Shown in pieces: positions 14,050 through 23,192 of a DNA stretch of 38,957 nt. The notes beneath the pieces are model-generated. The model was not told the origin of the DNA. It ran no database searches and saw only the letters and a list, made by a program, of their open reading frames with translations. The position numbers and the translations under genes were made by a program. The first letter of the stretch is position 1, and every line of letters begins with the position of its first letter. This stretch comes from Deltaproteobacteria bacterium. GTDB lineage: Bacteria > Desulfobacterota > Syntrophobacteria > Syntrophobacterales > Syntrophobacteraceae. The stretch covers positions 1-38,957 of the forward strand of contig JAJYTC010000023.1 of assembly GCA_021793275.1 (NCBI GenBank), read 5' to 3'.

Positions 14050-16815
14050 ATGCGGGATAAAGACAAGACCAAAGAACAACTGTTATCTGAGCTGCGCGAG
14101 CTGCGCCGTCACGTTGCCGCAGTCGAGATGGTCAATGTAGTGGGTGAACCAACCGGAGCGTATCAAAAGGAGAGCGCCGATACATTCAGGCTCCTCTACG
14201 AGGAAGCACCTCTGCCCTACCAGTCCCTCGATGAAAACGGCAATTTGATCGAGGTAAACAAGGCGTGGCTCGATACACTCGGCTACAACAAAGAGGAAGT
14301 CATCGGGAAGAATTTCGGTGATTTTCTCCATTCCGACCGGGTCGAGCGTTTCAAGGAAAACTTTCAGCGATTCAAGGCCCTGGGAAAGGTCCACGGAGTT
14401 GAATTCGAGATGGTGAGAAAGGATGGATTGACCGTCCTGGTATCTCTTACCGGCAGAATCGGCAGGGATGATCACGGAAACTTCCGGCAGACCCATTGTA
14501 TTTTCCAGGACATCACGCAGCGTCGCGAGGCTGAGCAAGCGACCGAAGCAGCATACCTGCGGCATCGATCCCTTGTTGAAACGGCCATGGATGGATTTTG
14601 GCTTACGGACTTACAGGGCAACCTGATCGAGGTCAACGAGACCTACTGCCGGATGAGCGGATACAGCGAACAAGAACTGCTGACCATGAAGATCAACGAC
14701 GTGGAAGCCTTGGAAACCCCGGTGGACACAGCCGACCGTATCCGGAAAATCATCTTTGCGGGTGAGGACCGATTTGAAAGCCGCCACAAACGAAAAGACG
14801 GATATGTTTTTGATGTCGAGGTGAGCGTTAAATATCGAGCCGAAGAAGGCGGTCAATTAGTCGTTTTTCTGCGAGATATAACCGATCGCAAACTGGCCGA
14901 GGAGGCGTTGCGTGAGAGGGAGGAGCTGTTTAGAAACGTCTTCGAGCACCACTCCGCCGTTAAGCTGATCATCGATCCTGATACGGGAAATATTCAAAAT
15001 GCCAACAAGGCCGCTCAAAGCTTCTATGGATGGTCTGAAGAGCAACTGAAGCGCATGAGTATGCTCGACATCAACACGCTCCCCGCCAAAGAAGTGAGCC
15101 TGCAAATGGACAAGGCCATACGCCGGGAACAGGTGCGTTTTGAGTTTCGTCATCGCCGGGCTGACGGCTCCATTCGGGATGTCGAGGTCTTCAGCGGTAT
15201 AATCGTGGTTAACGAAAAAACACTGCTCCACTCTATCGTCCATGACGTAACGGAGCGCAAAGAGGCGGAACGGCTGCTGCGTGAGAGCGAGGAAAGATAT
15301 CGTCAACTTTTTGACAATATTAAAGATGCGGTTTATGTTTATCTGGGAACCGCGGAAAGAATGCCTGGCCGTATCATCGAGGTCAATGAAGTCGCCTGCA
15401 AGAGCTTGGGCTATACGCGTGAAGAGTTCCTGCAGATGAGCCCCCCCGACATCGATACTCCGGACACACTCGCCAATCTGCCTCGGGTGATGGAGGAACT
15501 CTACCAAAATGGCCAAACGATGTGGGAAGGCGCCCATATGACCAAGGACGGACAGCGCATTCCGGTCGAGATTAGCAACCGGCTCTTCGATTTTCGCGGC
15601 GTTCCCATGATTTTGGCCACGGCCCGCGACCTCAGCGAGCGCAAGAAGGCCGAAGAAGAAAAGGAAGAGCTGCAGGCCCAGTTAAACCATGCGCAGAAGA
15701 TGGAGTCGGTGGGAAGGCTTGCGGGTGGCGTGGCGCACGACTTTAATAACATGTTGGGTGTGATTCTGGGCCATGCGGAAATGGCCATGGGGCAGATTGA
15801 TGAAACGAACCAGCTTTTTGCGGACTTGACGGAAATCACCAAAGCTGCCGAGCGCTCTGCGGAGCTGACCAGACAGTTGCTGGCCTTCGCGCGCAGGCAG
15901 ACCATCTCCCCGAAGATTCTCGATCTGAACGAGACAGTTGAAGGGATGCTCAAAATGCTGCGGAGGTTGATCGGGGAGGACATCGATCTCGCCTGGCTTC
16001 CCGCCAAGAGTCTTTGGCCGGTCAAGGTCGACCCCAGCCAGCTCGATCAGGTCCTGGCCAATCTATGCGTCAATGCTCGAGACGCAATTTCGGGGATAGG
16101 CAAGGTTACCATCGAAACGGGGACCACCTGCTTCGACAACGACTACTGCGCCCGGCATCCGGAGTTTGTGCCGGGCGAGTTCGTAATGCTTGCCGTAAGC
16201 GACGACGGCTGCGGCATGGATAAGGAGACTGTGAGCAAGATTTTCGAACCCTTTTACACCACCAAAAATATGGGCGAAGGAACTGGACTTGGACTGGCGA
16301 CGGTATACGGCATCGTCAGGCAGAACAATGGATTTATCAATGTTTACAGTGAACCGGGACAAGGAACAACGTTCAAGCTCTACATTCCACGCGCCGAAGA
16401 GCAAAAGACAGAGAAGCCGCCCGTACACTCGAACCAAGACCTGCGAGGAAAGGAAACAGTGCTTCTGGTGGAGGACGAAGAGCCGATGCTGGCTCTGGGT
16501 AAGACTATCTTGCAGCGATATGGTTATGAGGTCCTTGCAACCAAGAGTCCGACTGAAGCTTTGGCTATGGCACAAAACCACGCCGGTCCGCTCCATCTGC
16601 TCATTACCGATGTGGTAATGCCCGAAATGAACGGTAGAGATCTTAGAGACAGGCTCGCAGAAATAAAGCCCGGCTTTAAAACCATTTTCATGTCGGGGTA
16701 TACGGCCAATGTCATCGCCCATCACGGAATTCTTGATGAAGGAATCAACTTTTTGCAAAAACCTTTTTCTCTACAGACCATCCTGGAAAAGATTCGGCTG
16801 GTGCTTGACGGATGA
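14050..16815 (+). CDS. Four-PAS hybrid sensor histidine kinase with receiver domain
   Basis: This 921-residue cytoplasmic protein has no membrane segment. A short coiled coil is followed by four PAS modules (about 50-155, 170-290, 305-420, 430-540), each ending in a coiled linker (RxxAE). The HisKA helix holds the phospho-acceptor His in GGVAHDFNNML, then HATPase_c with an N box (NLCVNARDAI), G1 (DDGCGMD) and G2 (GEGTGLGLATV). The C-terminal receiver has acidic residues in LLVEDEEP, the phospho-Asp in LLITDVVMPEMNG and the Lys in LQKPF. The AGGAG before ATG 14050 supports the start; the open frame begins at 13924 without a ribosome site. No dedicated response regulator is adjacent. Confidence 0.92.
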   Translation: MRDKDKTKEQLLSELRELRRHVAAVEMVNVVGEPTGAYQKESADTFRLLYEEAPLPYQSLDENGNLIEVNKAWLDTLGYNKEEVIGKNFGDFLHSDRVERFKENFQRFKALGKVHGVEFEMVRKDGLTVLVSLTGRIGRDDHGNFRQTHCIFQDITQRREAEQATEAAYLRHRSLVETAMDGFWLTDLQGNLIEVNETYCRMSGYSEQELLTMKINDVEALETPVDTADRIRKIIFAGEDRFESRHKRKDGYVFDVEVSVKYRAEEGGQLVVFLRDITDRKLAEEALREREELFRNVFEHHSAVKLIIDPDTGNIQNANKAAQSFYGWSEEQLKRMSMLDINTLPAKEVSLQMDKAIRREQVRFEFRHRRADGSIRDVEVFSGIIVVNEKTLLHSIVHDVTERKEAERLLRESEERYRQLFDNIKDAVYVYLGTAERMPGRIIEVNEVACKSLGYTREEFLQMSPPDIDTPDTLANLPRVMEELYQNGQTMWEGAHMTKDGQRIPVEISNRLFDFRGVPMILATARDLSERKKAEEEKEELQAQLNHAQKMESVGRLAGGVAHDFNNMLGVILGHAEMAMGQIDETNQLFADLTEITKAAERSAELTRQLLAFARRQTISPKILDLNETVEGMLKMLRRLIGEDIDLAWLPAKSLWPVKVDPSQLDQVLANLCVNARDAISGIGKVTIETGTTCFDNDYCARHPEFVPGEFVMLAVSDDGCGMDKETVSKIFEPFYTTKNMGEGTGLGLATVYGIVRQNNGFINVYSEPGQGTTFKLYIPRAEEQKTEKPPVHSNQDLRGKETVLLVEDEEPMLALGKTILQRYGYEVLATKSPTEALAMAQNHAGPLHLLITDVVMPEMNGRDLRDRLAEIKPGFKTIFMSGYTANVIAHHGILDEGINFLQKPFSLQTILEKIRLVLDG

Positions 16816-16884
16816 CACCGGTTTCCAAGACCTTGTTCGAGCGGTGCAGCGGGTATTCTTTCGTCCGGGTCTCGGTCCACCTCG

Positions 16885-17224
16885 ACCAGTTTCGGCGAGA
16901 TGATGCACATGGCGCAGTCGTTGGTCGGAAACGTCTTGTCGAGCCGGGAGATTATGCCGCCTATCGCCGGCGACTTATCCACCAAATGCACGCCGTAGCC
17001 GGAATTTGCGAGATCAAGCGACGCCTGCTTTCCGGCGATGCCGGCCCCAACAACCAGGACAGGGCCTCTGCTGCGACCAGCCTTCTGGTTTGAGATAACC
17101 GTTCCTCCCGGTTCGAAAAACGCAAGGTACGGCCGCTTCCCTCCGTCGCCTTGCTTTGGCTTCCCCTTCGAGAGTTCGGGTCCTCAAGCGCAGGTGTTCC
17201 CGCTGCCGGACTTTCCTCTGGCAT
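16885..17224 (-). pseudogene. Decayed HdrA N-terminal fragment
   Basis: Translated on the minus strand, the segment contains the FAD-binding motif VLVVGAGIAGKQASLDL, then HLVDKSPAIGG and LDKTFPTNDCAMCIISPKLVEV, all close to the start of the intact HdrA at 18065-21172. Similarity stops near 16890, where the frame runs into unrelated sequence before the 3' end of the kinase gene on the other strand. A start at ATG 17224, 14 bases after mvhD, would need a frameshift to reach the HdrA-like part. It is therefore a truncated, frameshifted copy of hdrA, the last member of the operon in transcription order. Confidence 0.75.
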
Positions 17225-17237
17225 AACAATAAACCTG

Positions 17238-18023
17238 TCAGGCTGCGACATAACGCTTCAGCCCTGCATCGTATCGCACAAGTCCCTGCCTCGATGAAAT
17301 ATTGAGCTGTCTTGAAACTTCGGACGGACTAAGGCCCAGGGCCTCGGAGATCTCCCCGGTAGAAAGAGGACCTTCCCGCAAAAGCGACGTGACCTGGCTT
17401 ATCACCAGCTTGCTCACGATCGCATCGTAGAACAGCCTGTTCGTCTCTTCGCTGTTGAAGAATTTATCGTACTCTTTCTCGGGTTCCGAAGAGGCCCTCA
17501 ACTCGCGGGGAGTTCTCAGCCTTTCCCTTTCCACCAGTTTGATGTACGGGATCAGCTTTGCCGCCGCTTCAAGCTTGAACCGCAGCGTCTTTTCGTCTAT
17601 GCCTTCGCTCGATCCGAGAGGACCCAGCTTCTGAATCCCGGGGGCAAATTCGTTCATAATGTTTGCGAAACGGACTCCTTCACCAGCAGACACCCATTCG
17701 AGCCTCAACCTCTCGGAATTGATCCCTATGTGCTCCAGCAGCTTCTTGCATATTTTCACCATGCCCAGCGCATTGTAATTTCCGTTGGTGATATAATGGC
17801 AGTCGTTGAGATGGCATCCCCCGACAAACACCCCGTCCAGGCCGTGTAAAAAAGCGCGGAATATATGCGCCAGATCGACCCTGGCCGAACACATGACCCT
17901 TATAAGCCGTATGTGAGGGGGGTATTGAAGGCGGGAAACCCCGCAAAGGTCGGCCCCTCCGTAGCAGCACCAGTTGCATATAATTCCGAGCAATTTCGGA
18001 TTGTATTCACCACCCGTACCCAT
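17238..18023 (-). CDS. mvhD: MvhD-type iron-sulfur subunit fused to a C-terminal winged helix
   Basis: Residues 1-140 are the MvhD/FrhD delta-subunit domain with ICNWCCYGGADLCGVSR (about 15-31), VMCSARVD and GGCHLNDCHY, cysteines that hold a [2Fe-2S] cluster and pass electrons to HdrA. Typical MvhD is about 140 residues; this one has 261. The extra half contains an ArsR-like helix-turn-helix (REGPLSTGEISEALGLSPSEVSRQL, shown by GPLSTGEIS then LSPSEVSRQL) ending in a wing. GGGGAGG before the ATG supports the start. It follows hdrA by 41 bases. Whether the helix binds DNA or is structural is unknown. The paralogue at 23189 has the same layout. Confidence 0.85.
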   Translation of the reverse strand: MGTGGEYNPKLLGIICNWCCYGGADLCGVSRLQYPPHIRLIRVMCSARVDLAHIFRAFLHGLDGVFVGGCHLNDCHYITNGNYNALGMVKICKKLLEHIGINSERLRLEWVSAGEGVRFANIMNEFAPGIQKLGPLGSSEGIDEKTLRFKLEAAAKLIPYIKLVERERLRTPRELRASSEPEKEYDKFFNSEETNRLFYDAIVSKLVISQVTSLLREGPLSTGEISEALGLSPSEVSRQLNISSRQGLVRYDAGLKRYVAA

Positions 18024-18064
18024 ATACTTACACCTCCCCGTTCAGCTTGCCCCGGATTTGTCCG

Positions 18065-21000
18065 TCAGCAGGCTTCGGCATGCATTGAAGGAACAACCGC
18101 GTCAATCTGGCTGAAGATCTCTTCATCCGTGTAGTGTTTGAGCGATATGGCCGAGGTTGCGCAAACCGTGTTGCAAAGGCCGTCTCCTTTGCAGAGAACC
18201 GGATTCACCACGGCCTTTTTTCCCTTGGGAGTCCGGTAAAAATCTATCGCGCCGTAGCTGCATACCGTGATGCAAGCCCCGCAGGACACACACCTGCTCT
18301 CGTCTACTTCGCAGACCGAACCCGACGCCGCGACGGTATCGTGGGAAAGAAGAGTGAGAGCGCGGCCGGCAGCCCCGTAAGCCTGGCTGACCGCCTCGGA
18401 TATATGTTTTGGATAATGAGCGGTCCCGCACAGGTAAACGCCTTCCGCGCCGAAATCCACGGGCCTCAGTTTTACGTGGGCCTCCTGGAAAAATCCGTCC
18501 GGCCCCAGGGCCACTTTGAACAAGCCGGCGATTTCCTTTATCCCTTCGGAAGGAACGACAGCCGCGGACAAAATCACGCGGTCGGCATCCAGGGCCAGCC
18601 TCTGCCCCAACACGGGATCGGGGACGGTAACTCTCAAGACCGGCCGACCTTCCTCGACGACCGGTTCCACCCGGGGTTTATCCTCCGGAGCGAAACGGAT
18701 GAACTTTACGTCTCTGCCCGCCGCCCCGCGGTAATAATCCTCCCTGAATCCGTACATTCTCATGTCCCGGAAAAGAATCCGGATATCCATCTCCGGGTTT
18801 ATTTCCTTGAGTTTCAAGGCGTTCTTAACGGCGTGGCTGCAGCATATTCTCGCGCAGTAGTTCCTGTCCTCCTGCCTGCAGCCCACGCATTGGATCATGA
18901 CCATGCTCCGGGAATTGATTGTGCCTTGTTCCCGCTCGGCTATCTTCTCCTCGAGCGCGAGCTGGGTCATGACCCTTTCGTCTTCCCCGAAGAGGTATTC
19001 GGAAGGCTTGTATTCCTCGGCCCCTGTGGCGATGACCGCCGCGCCGTGTTTTATCTCCGAAAACCCCCTTCGGGACTTGATCCTGGTCGTGAAGTTTCCG
19101 ACAAAACCCGCGACTTCAAATATTGTGGCCTCCGTGTAGACATGAATTCCGGGATGCCGGTAAACCTTGCCTATGAGGTCGCCGAGGAAGGCCTGAACAT
19201 CCAGACCCTCCAGGGTGTAGTGAATCCTCCGGGCCGTCCCCCCGAGCTCTTTTTCCCTTTCCACCAGGTGAACCTGGTGTCCCTGTTTGGCTATGGACAG
19301 AGCGCACGTCATTCCTGCCACGCCCCCTCCGACCACCAGCGCCGCCTTGTCGACCGGAAGATCGTATTCCCTCAGGGGCTCCAGGCGGCAAGCCCTTGCA
19401 ACCGACATCCGTATTATGTCCTTCGCCTTTTCGGTCGCCTTCTCCTGCTCTTTGGAGTGCACCCAGGAACAGTGTTCACGGATGTTCGCCATGTCGTAGA
19501 AGTATTGATTGATTCCCGCCTCCCGGAGCGTGTCCCGGAAAAGAGGCTCATGCGTTCTCGGGGTGCAGGCGGCTACCACCACGCGGTTAAGCCCTTTTTC
19601 CCGGATCGATTTCGAGAGTTTCTGCGCGGCCTCGGTGGAGCATATAAAAAGGCTTTCCTCGGCGTGCACCACGCTCGGCAGGCTCAAGGCGTAATCGACC
19701 GTCGAGGGCACATCCACTATCCTTCCAATATTTGCCCCGCAGTGGCACACATAGACCCCCACTCTGGGCTCCTCCCTGGAAACATCCCTTTCTTCGGGAT
19801 ATATTCTTTCTTTGGACAATTTCCAGCGCCGGTAGGAAAGGAGTTCGCCGCACTGGGAACCGGCCCCGCTCGCGGTCACCACCGACTCGGGGATATCCAC
19901 CGGGCCCTGGAAAGCGCCGCTTATGAAAACTCCCGGACGCGTGGTCTGCATGGGATTTACCGGGTTGGTCCTGCAGAACCCGTGCGAATTGAGCTCGATG
20001 CCGCATTTGGCCGCGATGTCCTTGAAATCGGCGGGAGGGGTGAGGCCGACGGAAAGCACCACCATGTCGAATTCTTCTTCCTTCACCCCATAGTCGGGAG
20101 TCGAGTACCTGATCGTTACGTTCTTGCTTTCCGGAATTTCTTTGCCTATCGACACGTAGCTCCGGATGAACCGGACCCCGGAAAGGTTCGCCGTTCTTTG
20201 GTAGAACCGCTCGAAGTCTTTACCGTAGGAACGGATATCGTTGTGGAATATGGTGCACTCGGCGTCGGCGTCATGGTCTTTTGTCAGGATAACCTGCTTT
20301 TGCGTGTAGGTGCAGCATACAGCCGAACAGTAGCTGTTTGCGCCCGCAAGGACCTGCCTCGAACCGATGCACTGGATCCAGGCTATCTTGCGGGGGTGTT
20401 TCCCGTCCGAAGCACGCCTTATCTCGCCCCCATACGGGCCGGTAGCGCACAGAAGCCGTTCGTAGTCGAGGCTGGTTACGACGTTTTCCATCCTTCCGTA
20501 ACCGAATTCGTCCCTTAGCTTTGCGTCGAAAGGCTTGAAGCCCGGGGCGAGGATTATCGCCCCCACTTTTACTTCCACTTTTTCCGCCATTTGATTGAAG
20601 TCTATGGCCCCGGTCTTACAGACGGCCGAACAGATACGGCACTTTTTCTCTTTCAGGTAGAGGCAGCTGTCGTCTATGTAGGTGACTAAGGGGGTAGCCT
20701 GCGCGAAGTATATGTGGACGGCTTTGTTCTTCGATATTTCCTGGTTGAACCGGTCGGGGTAAGTGACCGGACAGTATTCCACGCAGGTGGTGCAGCCCGT
20801 ACACTTTTCCTCAATGATGTACCGAGGCTTTTTTAAAATGGTTACCGTGAAGTCCCCGGCTTTTCCTTCTACGCCGTCCAGGTCGGTATAGGTAAGGATC
20901 TCGATGTTAGGGTGTCTGCTGCATTCATTGAACTTGGGGGATTCAATGCACATGGAGCAGTCGTTGGTGGGGAACGTCTTGTCGAGTTGCGCCATGTGGC

Positions 21001-21172
21001 CGCCGATGGTGGGCGATTTTTCGACCAGGTAAACCTTGAAGCCCGCGGCGCCGAGGTCAAGGGCTGCCTGAATGCCGCTTATCCCTCCACCGACGACCAT
21101 GACATCCCCGAAATTGCCGACCGGAACGCCTTTAAGAATCTGCTCGCTAATCATTTCCAGTTCTTTTGCCAC
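18065..21172 (-). CDS. hdrA: Heterodisulfide reductase subunit A, double-module form
   Basis: This 1035-residue flavin/iron-sulfur protein has two FAD-binding modules in one chain. The first begins VMVVGGGISGIQAALDL (about 25) with LVEKSPTIGG and ferredoxin-like CTGCTTCVEYCP and CRICSAVC. The second begins ALVVGGGVAGMTCALSI (about 630) with GCRQEDRNYCARICC. A C-terminal dicluster region has CVSCGACITVC and CKGDGLCNTVC. HdrA is the bifurcating or electron-distributing core of Hdr/Mvh complexes and passes electrons between HdrB/C-type and MvhD subunits. The start is GTG at 21172, with GAGG eight bases upstream. Double-length HdrA is seen in sulfate reducers and some archaea; the physiological redox couple here is not known. 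Confidence 0.9.
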   Translation of the reverse strand: MAKELEMISEQILKGVPVGNFGDVMVVGGGISGIQAALDLGAAGFKVYLVEKSPTIGGHMAQLDKTFPTNDCSMCIESPKFNECSRHPNIEILTYTDLDGVEGKAGDFTVTILKKPRYIIEEKCTGCTTCVEYCPVTYPDRFNQEISKNKAVHIYFAQATPLVTYIDDSCLYLKEKKCRICSAVCKTGAIDFNQMAEKVEVKVGAIILAPGFKPFDAKLRDEFGYGRMENVVTSLDYERLLCATGPYGGEIRRASDGKHPRKIAWIQCIGSRQVLAGANSYCSAVCCTYTQKQVILTKDHDADAECTIFHNDIRSYGKDFERFYQRTANLSGVRFIRSYVSIGKEIPESKNVTIRYSTPDYGVKEEEFDMVVLSVGLTPPADFKDIAAKCGIELNSHGFCRTNPVNPMQTTRPGVFISGAFQGPVDIPESVVTASGAGSQCGELLSYRRWKLSKERIYPEERDVSREEPRVGVYVCHCGANIGRIVDVPSTVDYALSLPSVVHAEESLFICSTEAAQKLSKSIREKGLNRVVVAACTPRTHEPLFRDTLREAGINQYFYDMANIREHCSWVHSKEQEKATEKAKDIIRMSVARACRLEPLREYDLPVDKAALVVGGGVAGMTCALSIAKQGHQVHLVEREKELGGTARRIHYTLEGLDVQAFLGDLIGKVYRHPGIHVYTEATIFEVAGFVGNFTTRIKSRRGFSEIKHGAAVIATGAEEYKPSEYLFGEDERVMTQLALEEKIAEREQGTINSRSMVMIQCVGCRQEDRNYCARICCSHAVKNALKLKEINPEMDIRILFRDMRMYGFREDYYRGAAGRDVKFIRFAPEDKPRVEPVVEEGRPVLRVTVPDPVLGQRLALDADRVILSAAVVPSEGIKEIAGLFKVALGPDGFFQEAHVKLRPVDFGAEGVYLCGTAHYPKHISEAVSQAYGAAGRALTLLSHDTVAASGSVCEVDESRCVSCGACITVCSYGAIDFYRTPKGKKAVVNPVLCKGDGLCNTVCATSAISLKHYTDEEIFSQIDAVVPSMHAEAC

Positions 21173-21263
21173 TTCTATCGCCTCGCAAGGTTGCTTCGGC
21201 CCATTTTATAGAGGGCCCAATGTTTCCCGGGAAGTTTCTTGCCGGGATTTTCGTTACCCGGTT

Positions 21264-21770
21264 TCATTTCCTGCTGCACAGTCCGGGAAAAATCTTCATC
21301 AGGTCCTGCTCGGTAAGATTTTTGAGCAACAGTTCGTAATAGTCGGGTTCGGGCTCGTCCATTCCGGCGTCGCTTTCACCCGGCGTTTGCTCGGCTGCTG
21401 TCTCCTTAACCTCCACTACGGTGTTTCTCCTCTTATCCAGCACAGGCTCCAGACCGGCGTTATTTTTAATCCAGTGATCGCATTCGTCATGGCTGCCAAC
21501 ATATAAAAATGCGATTTTCTCGTTCCGCATTACGCCCACGAGACGGTAGCCCCGCACCAGGTCGAACTTGACGCAGTTCTTGATCCGGGCTTCCCCGTAT
21601 CGGGTAAGCCGTCCCATAAGCTTTGGATCGCGAGTCCCTCCATCAACGAGCTGATCGATTATCGCCTGGGCGTGCCTGGCGGCTGCTGCGGCATTCGCTC
21701 CTCCTTTGAGAAGGGTCTTGAGCTGTTTGGTCTGCTTGGCGTCCTGATATACCAAGAAGCTCCCTTCCAT
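21264..21770 (-). CDS. RelE-like domain protein inside the hdr operon
   Basis: This 168-residue cytoplasmic protein has a central region that reads like the RelE/HigB toxin fold: a helical part, then VKFDLVRGYRLVGVMRN, KIAFLYVGSHDECDHWIKN, matching the family pattern of a basic strand, a hydrophobic strand and GxHDxxD. An Ala-rich helix lies before it, and an acidic, Pro-rich tail (about 120-145) leads to a short helix. GGGAG eight bases before ATG 21770 gives the start; the longer frame from 21860 lacks a ribosome site. It sits 93 bases after hdrCB and 91 before hdrA. No antitoxin gene adjoins it, so toxicity is doubtful and a role in the Hdr complex or its control is possible. Confidence 0.6.
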   Translation of the reverse strand: MEGSFLVYQDAKQTKQLKTLLKGGANAAAAARHAQAIIDQLVDGGTRDPKLMGRLTRYGEARIKNCVKFDLVRGYRLVGVMRNEKIAFLYVGSHDECDHWIKNNAGLEPVLDKRRNTVVEVKETAAEQTPGESDAGMDEPEPDYYELLLKNLTEQDLMKIFPGLCSRK

Positions 21771-21866
21771 CTGGATATCTCCCCTGTTGCGGCTATTAGA
21801 AAACCGTGGGAACAGGCTTCGGCCGTTTATTGCCGATGATGTTTTTGCCTGTTCCCGCAAAAGTAA

Positions 21867-23192
21867 CTATTCTTCCTCTTCGGGCGTGAACCCGAGGCGC
21901 TCCCATTGGGCCTTCGCCTCCTCTTCCGCCCTTTTGACTTCCTCATCGCTCCATGGCTCGAGAACCAGGCTCTCGGCCACGACCTGCCAGATGTATTTCA
22001 CCTCGTAGTTGCAATCCGGATAGAATTTGGGGATTCTTTTCATGATCTGATCGCGGCAGTTGGAACAGCCCACAACGACCACGTTCGCCCCGCTGTTCTT
22101 GATCTGCTCATACTTGTAGCGGGCATGGTAGGCGGATTCCTTCTCGTAGGGCATCGGCCAGTTGCCGCCTCCGGCTCCGCAGCAGAAATTGTTCATGCGA
22201 TTGGGTTGCAACTCTACAAACCGGTCCACGCACTGCTCCAGGATCCATCGCGGCTCTTCGAAGTAGCCCTCGCCGAAGTTACGTTCCAGCTCCCGGCCGT
22301 GTTTACAGGAGTCGTGCCAGGTGAAGATTTTGCCTGCACTACGGCTCTTGTCCAGCGTGATCCTGCCGCTCTCAATGATCTCTTTGAGATAGTCATAGAG
22401 GTAGATATGATTAATCTTATTGTTGGGGTCCTCCAGCACGCACTCTTTCATTCCCTTCCTGCAGCCATAAGACCCGCCGCCGCAGTCCGGCATGATCATC
22501 CGGCCGATCTTATGCTTTTTCATCAAACCAATCTTTCTCCCGGCCAGTTCCCTGGTGGTTGCAGCGTCTCCCGTAAATAACCCCCAGTCTACGGCCTCCC
22601 AGTTTTCCGAAGGGACGGTCCAGTTCTCCCTGGCTGCGTAAAAAATTTTCCACCACCAGAGCATGTCGTCGTTATCGGAAAAGACCTCCTTAGAGTTGGG
22701 AAAAAAGAGAATGTCCGCGTTGTCCTTGTCAATGGGGACGTAAAAACCGGGGCATTGCTCATCGGCAAGCTCACGGCCCATGTCTGACATGAGGAAAAAG
22801 TAGTCTTCCCGGGGAATGGCCATATTGTTGCCGGTAGCCAGCACGTTCAAGACGCCTTTATGCAGAATTCCCGGCACGTTGTCGCGCGGACGCATGGATT
22901 TCATGTATCCCATTATACCCACGATGTCGATTTCCATGGGACAGGCGTGAACGCACCGGCCGCAACCCGTGCAGACCCAGGGGAACATCGATTCAACTAC
23001 TTCGTCCAGCATGCCGAAAGCCAGCATCCGGATGACCTTGCGGACATCCAGGCCATCCAGGGCCGGCGTGCCGGTCGCCGGACATCCGCCGGAGCACGTG
23101 CCGCAGGTAAGGCAAAGATTTAAATCGAATTTACTCAGATATTGTCTAACCGAATCGGGGAGTGCTGTGGGATTCAAAAGAGTGTCTTTCAT
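21867..23192 (-). CDS. HdrC-HdrB fusion (HdrD-type) iron-sulfur protein
   Basis: This protein has 441 residues. The HdrC-like N-terminus has two [4Fe-4S] motifs, CLTCGTCSGGCP and CTGCGRCVHACP. The HdrB-like remainder has the CCG-domain cysteines: PDCGGGSYGC, HDSCKHG, FCCGAGGG, GCSNCRDQ. HdrB/HdrD holds the noncubane cluster site that reduces heterodisulfides or analogous substrates. A fused C-B order is typical of HdrD-like proteins. I start at ATG 23192, which overlaps the stop of the upstream mvhD-like frame as ATGA; the longer frame from 23255 lies inside that gene. It is probably the catalytic partner of HdrA in this operon. The true substrate is unknown. Confidence 0.88.
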   Translation of the reverse strand: MKDTLLNPTALPDSVRQYLSKFDLNLCLTCGTCSGGCPATGTPALDGLDVRKVIRMLAFGMLDEVVESMFPWVCTGCGRCVHACPMEIDIVGIMGYMKSMRPRDNVPGILHKGVLNVLATGNNMAIPREDYFFLMSDMGRELADEQCPGFYVPIDKDNADILFFPNSKEVFSDNDDMLWWWKIFYAARENWTVPSENWEAVDWGLFTGDAATTRELAGRKIGLMKKHKIGRMIMPDCGGGSYGCRKGMKECVLEDPNNKINHIYLYDYLKEIIESGRITLDKSRSAGKIFTWHDSCKHGRELERNFGEGYFEEPRWILEQCVDRFVELQPNRMNNFCCGAGGGNWPMPYEKESAYHARYKYEQIKNSGANVVVVGCSNCRDQIMKRIPKFYPDCNYEVKYIWQVVAESLVLEPWSDEEVKRAEEEAKAQWERLGFTPEEEE

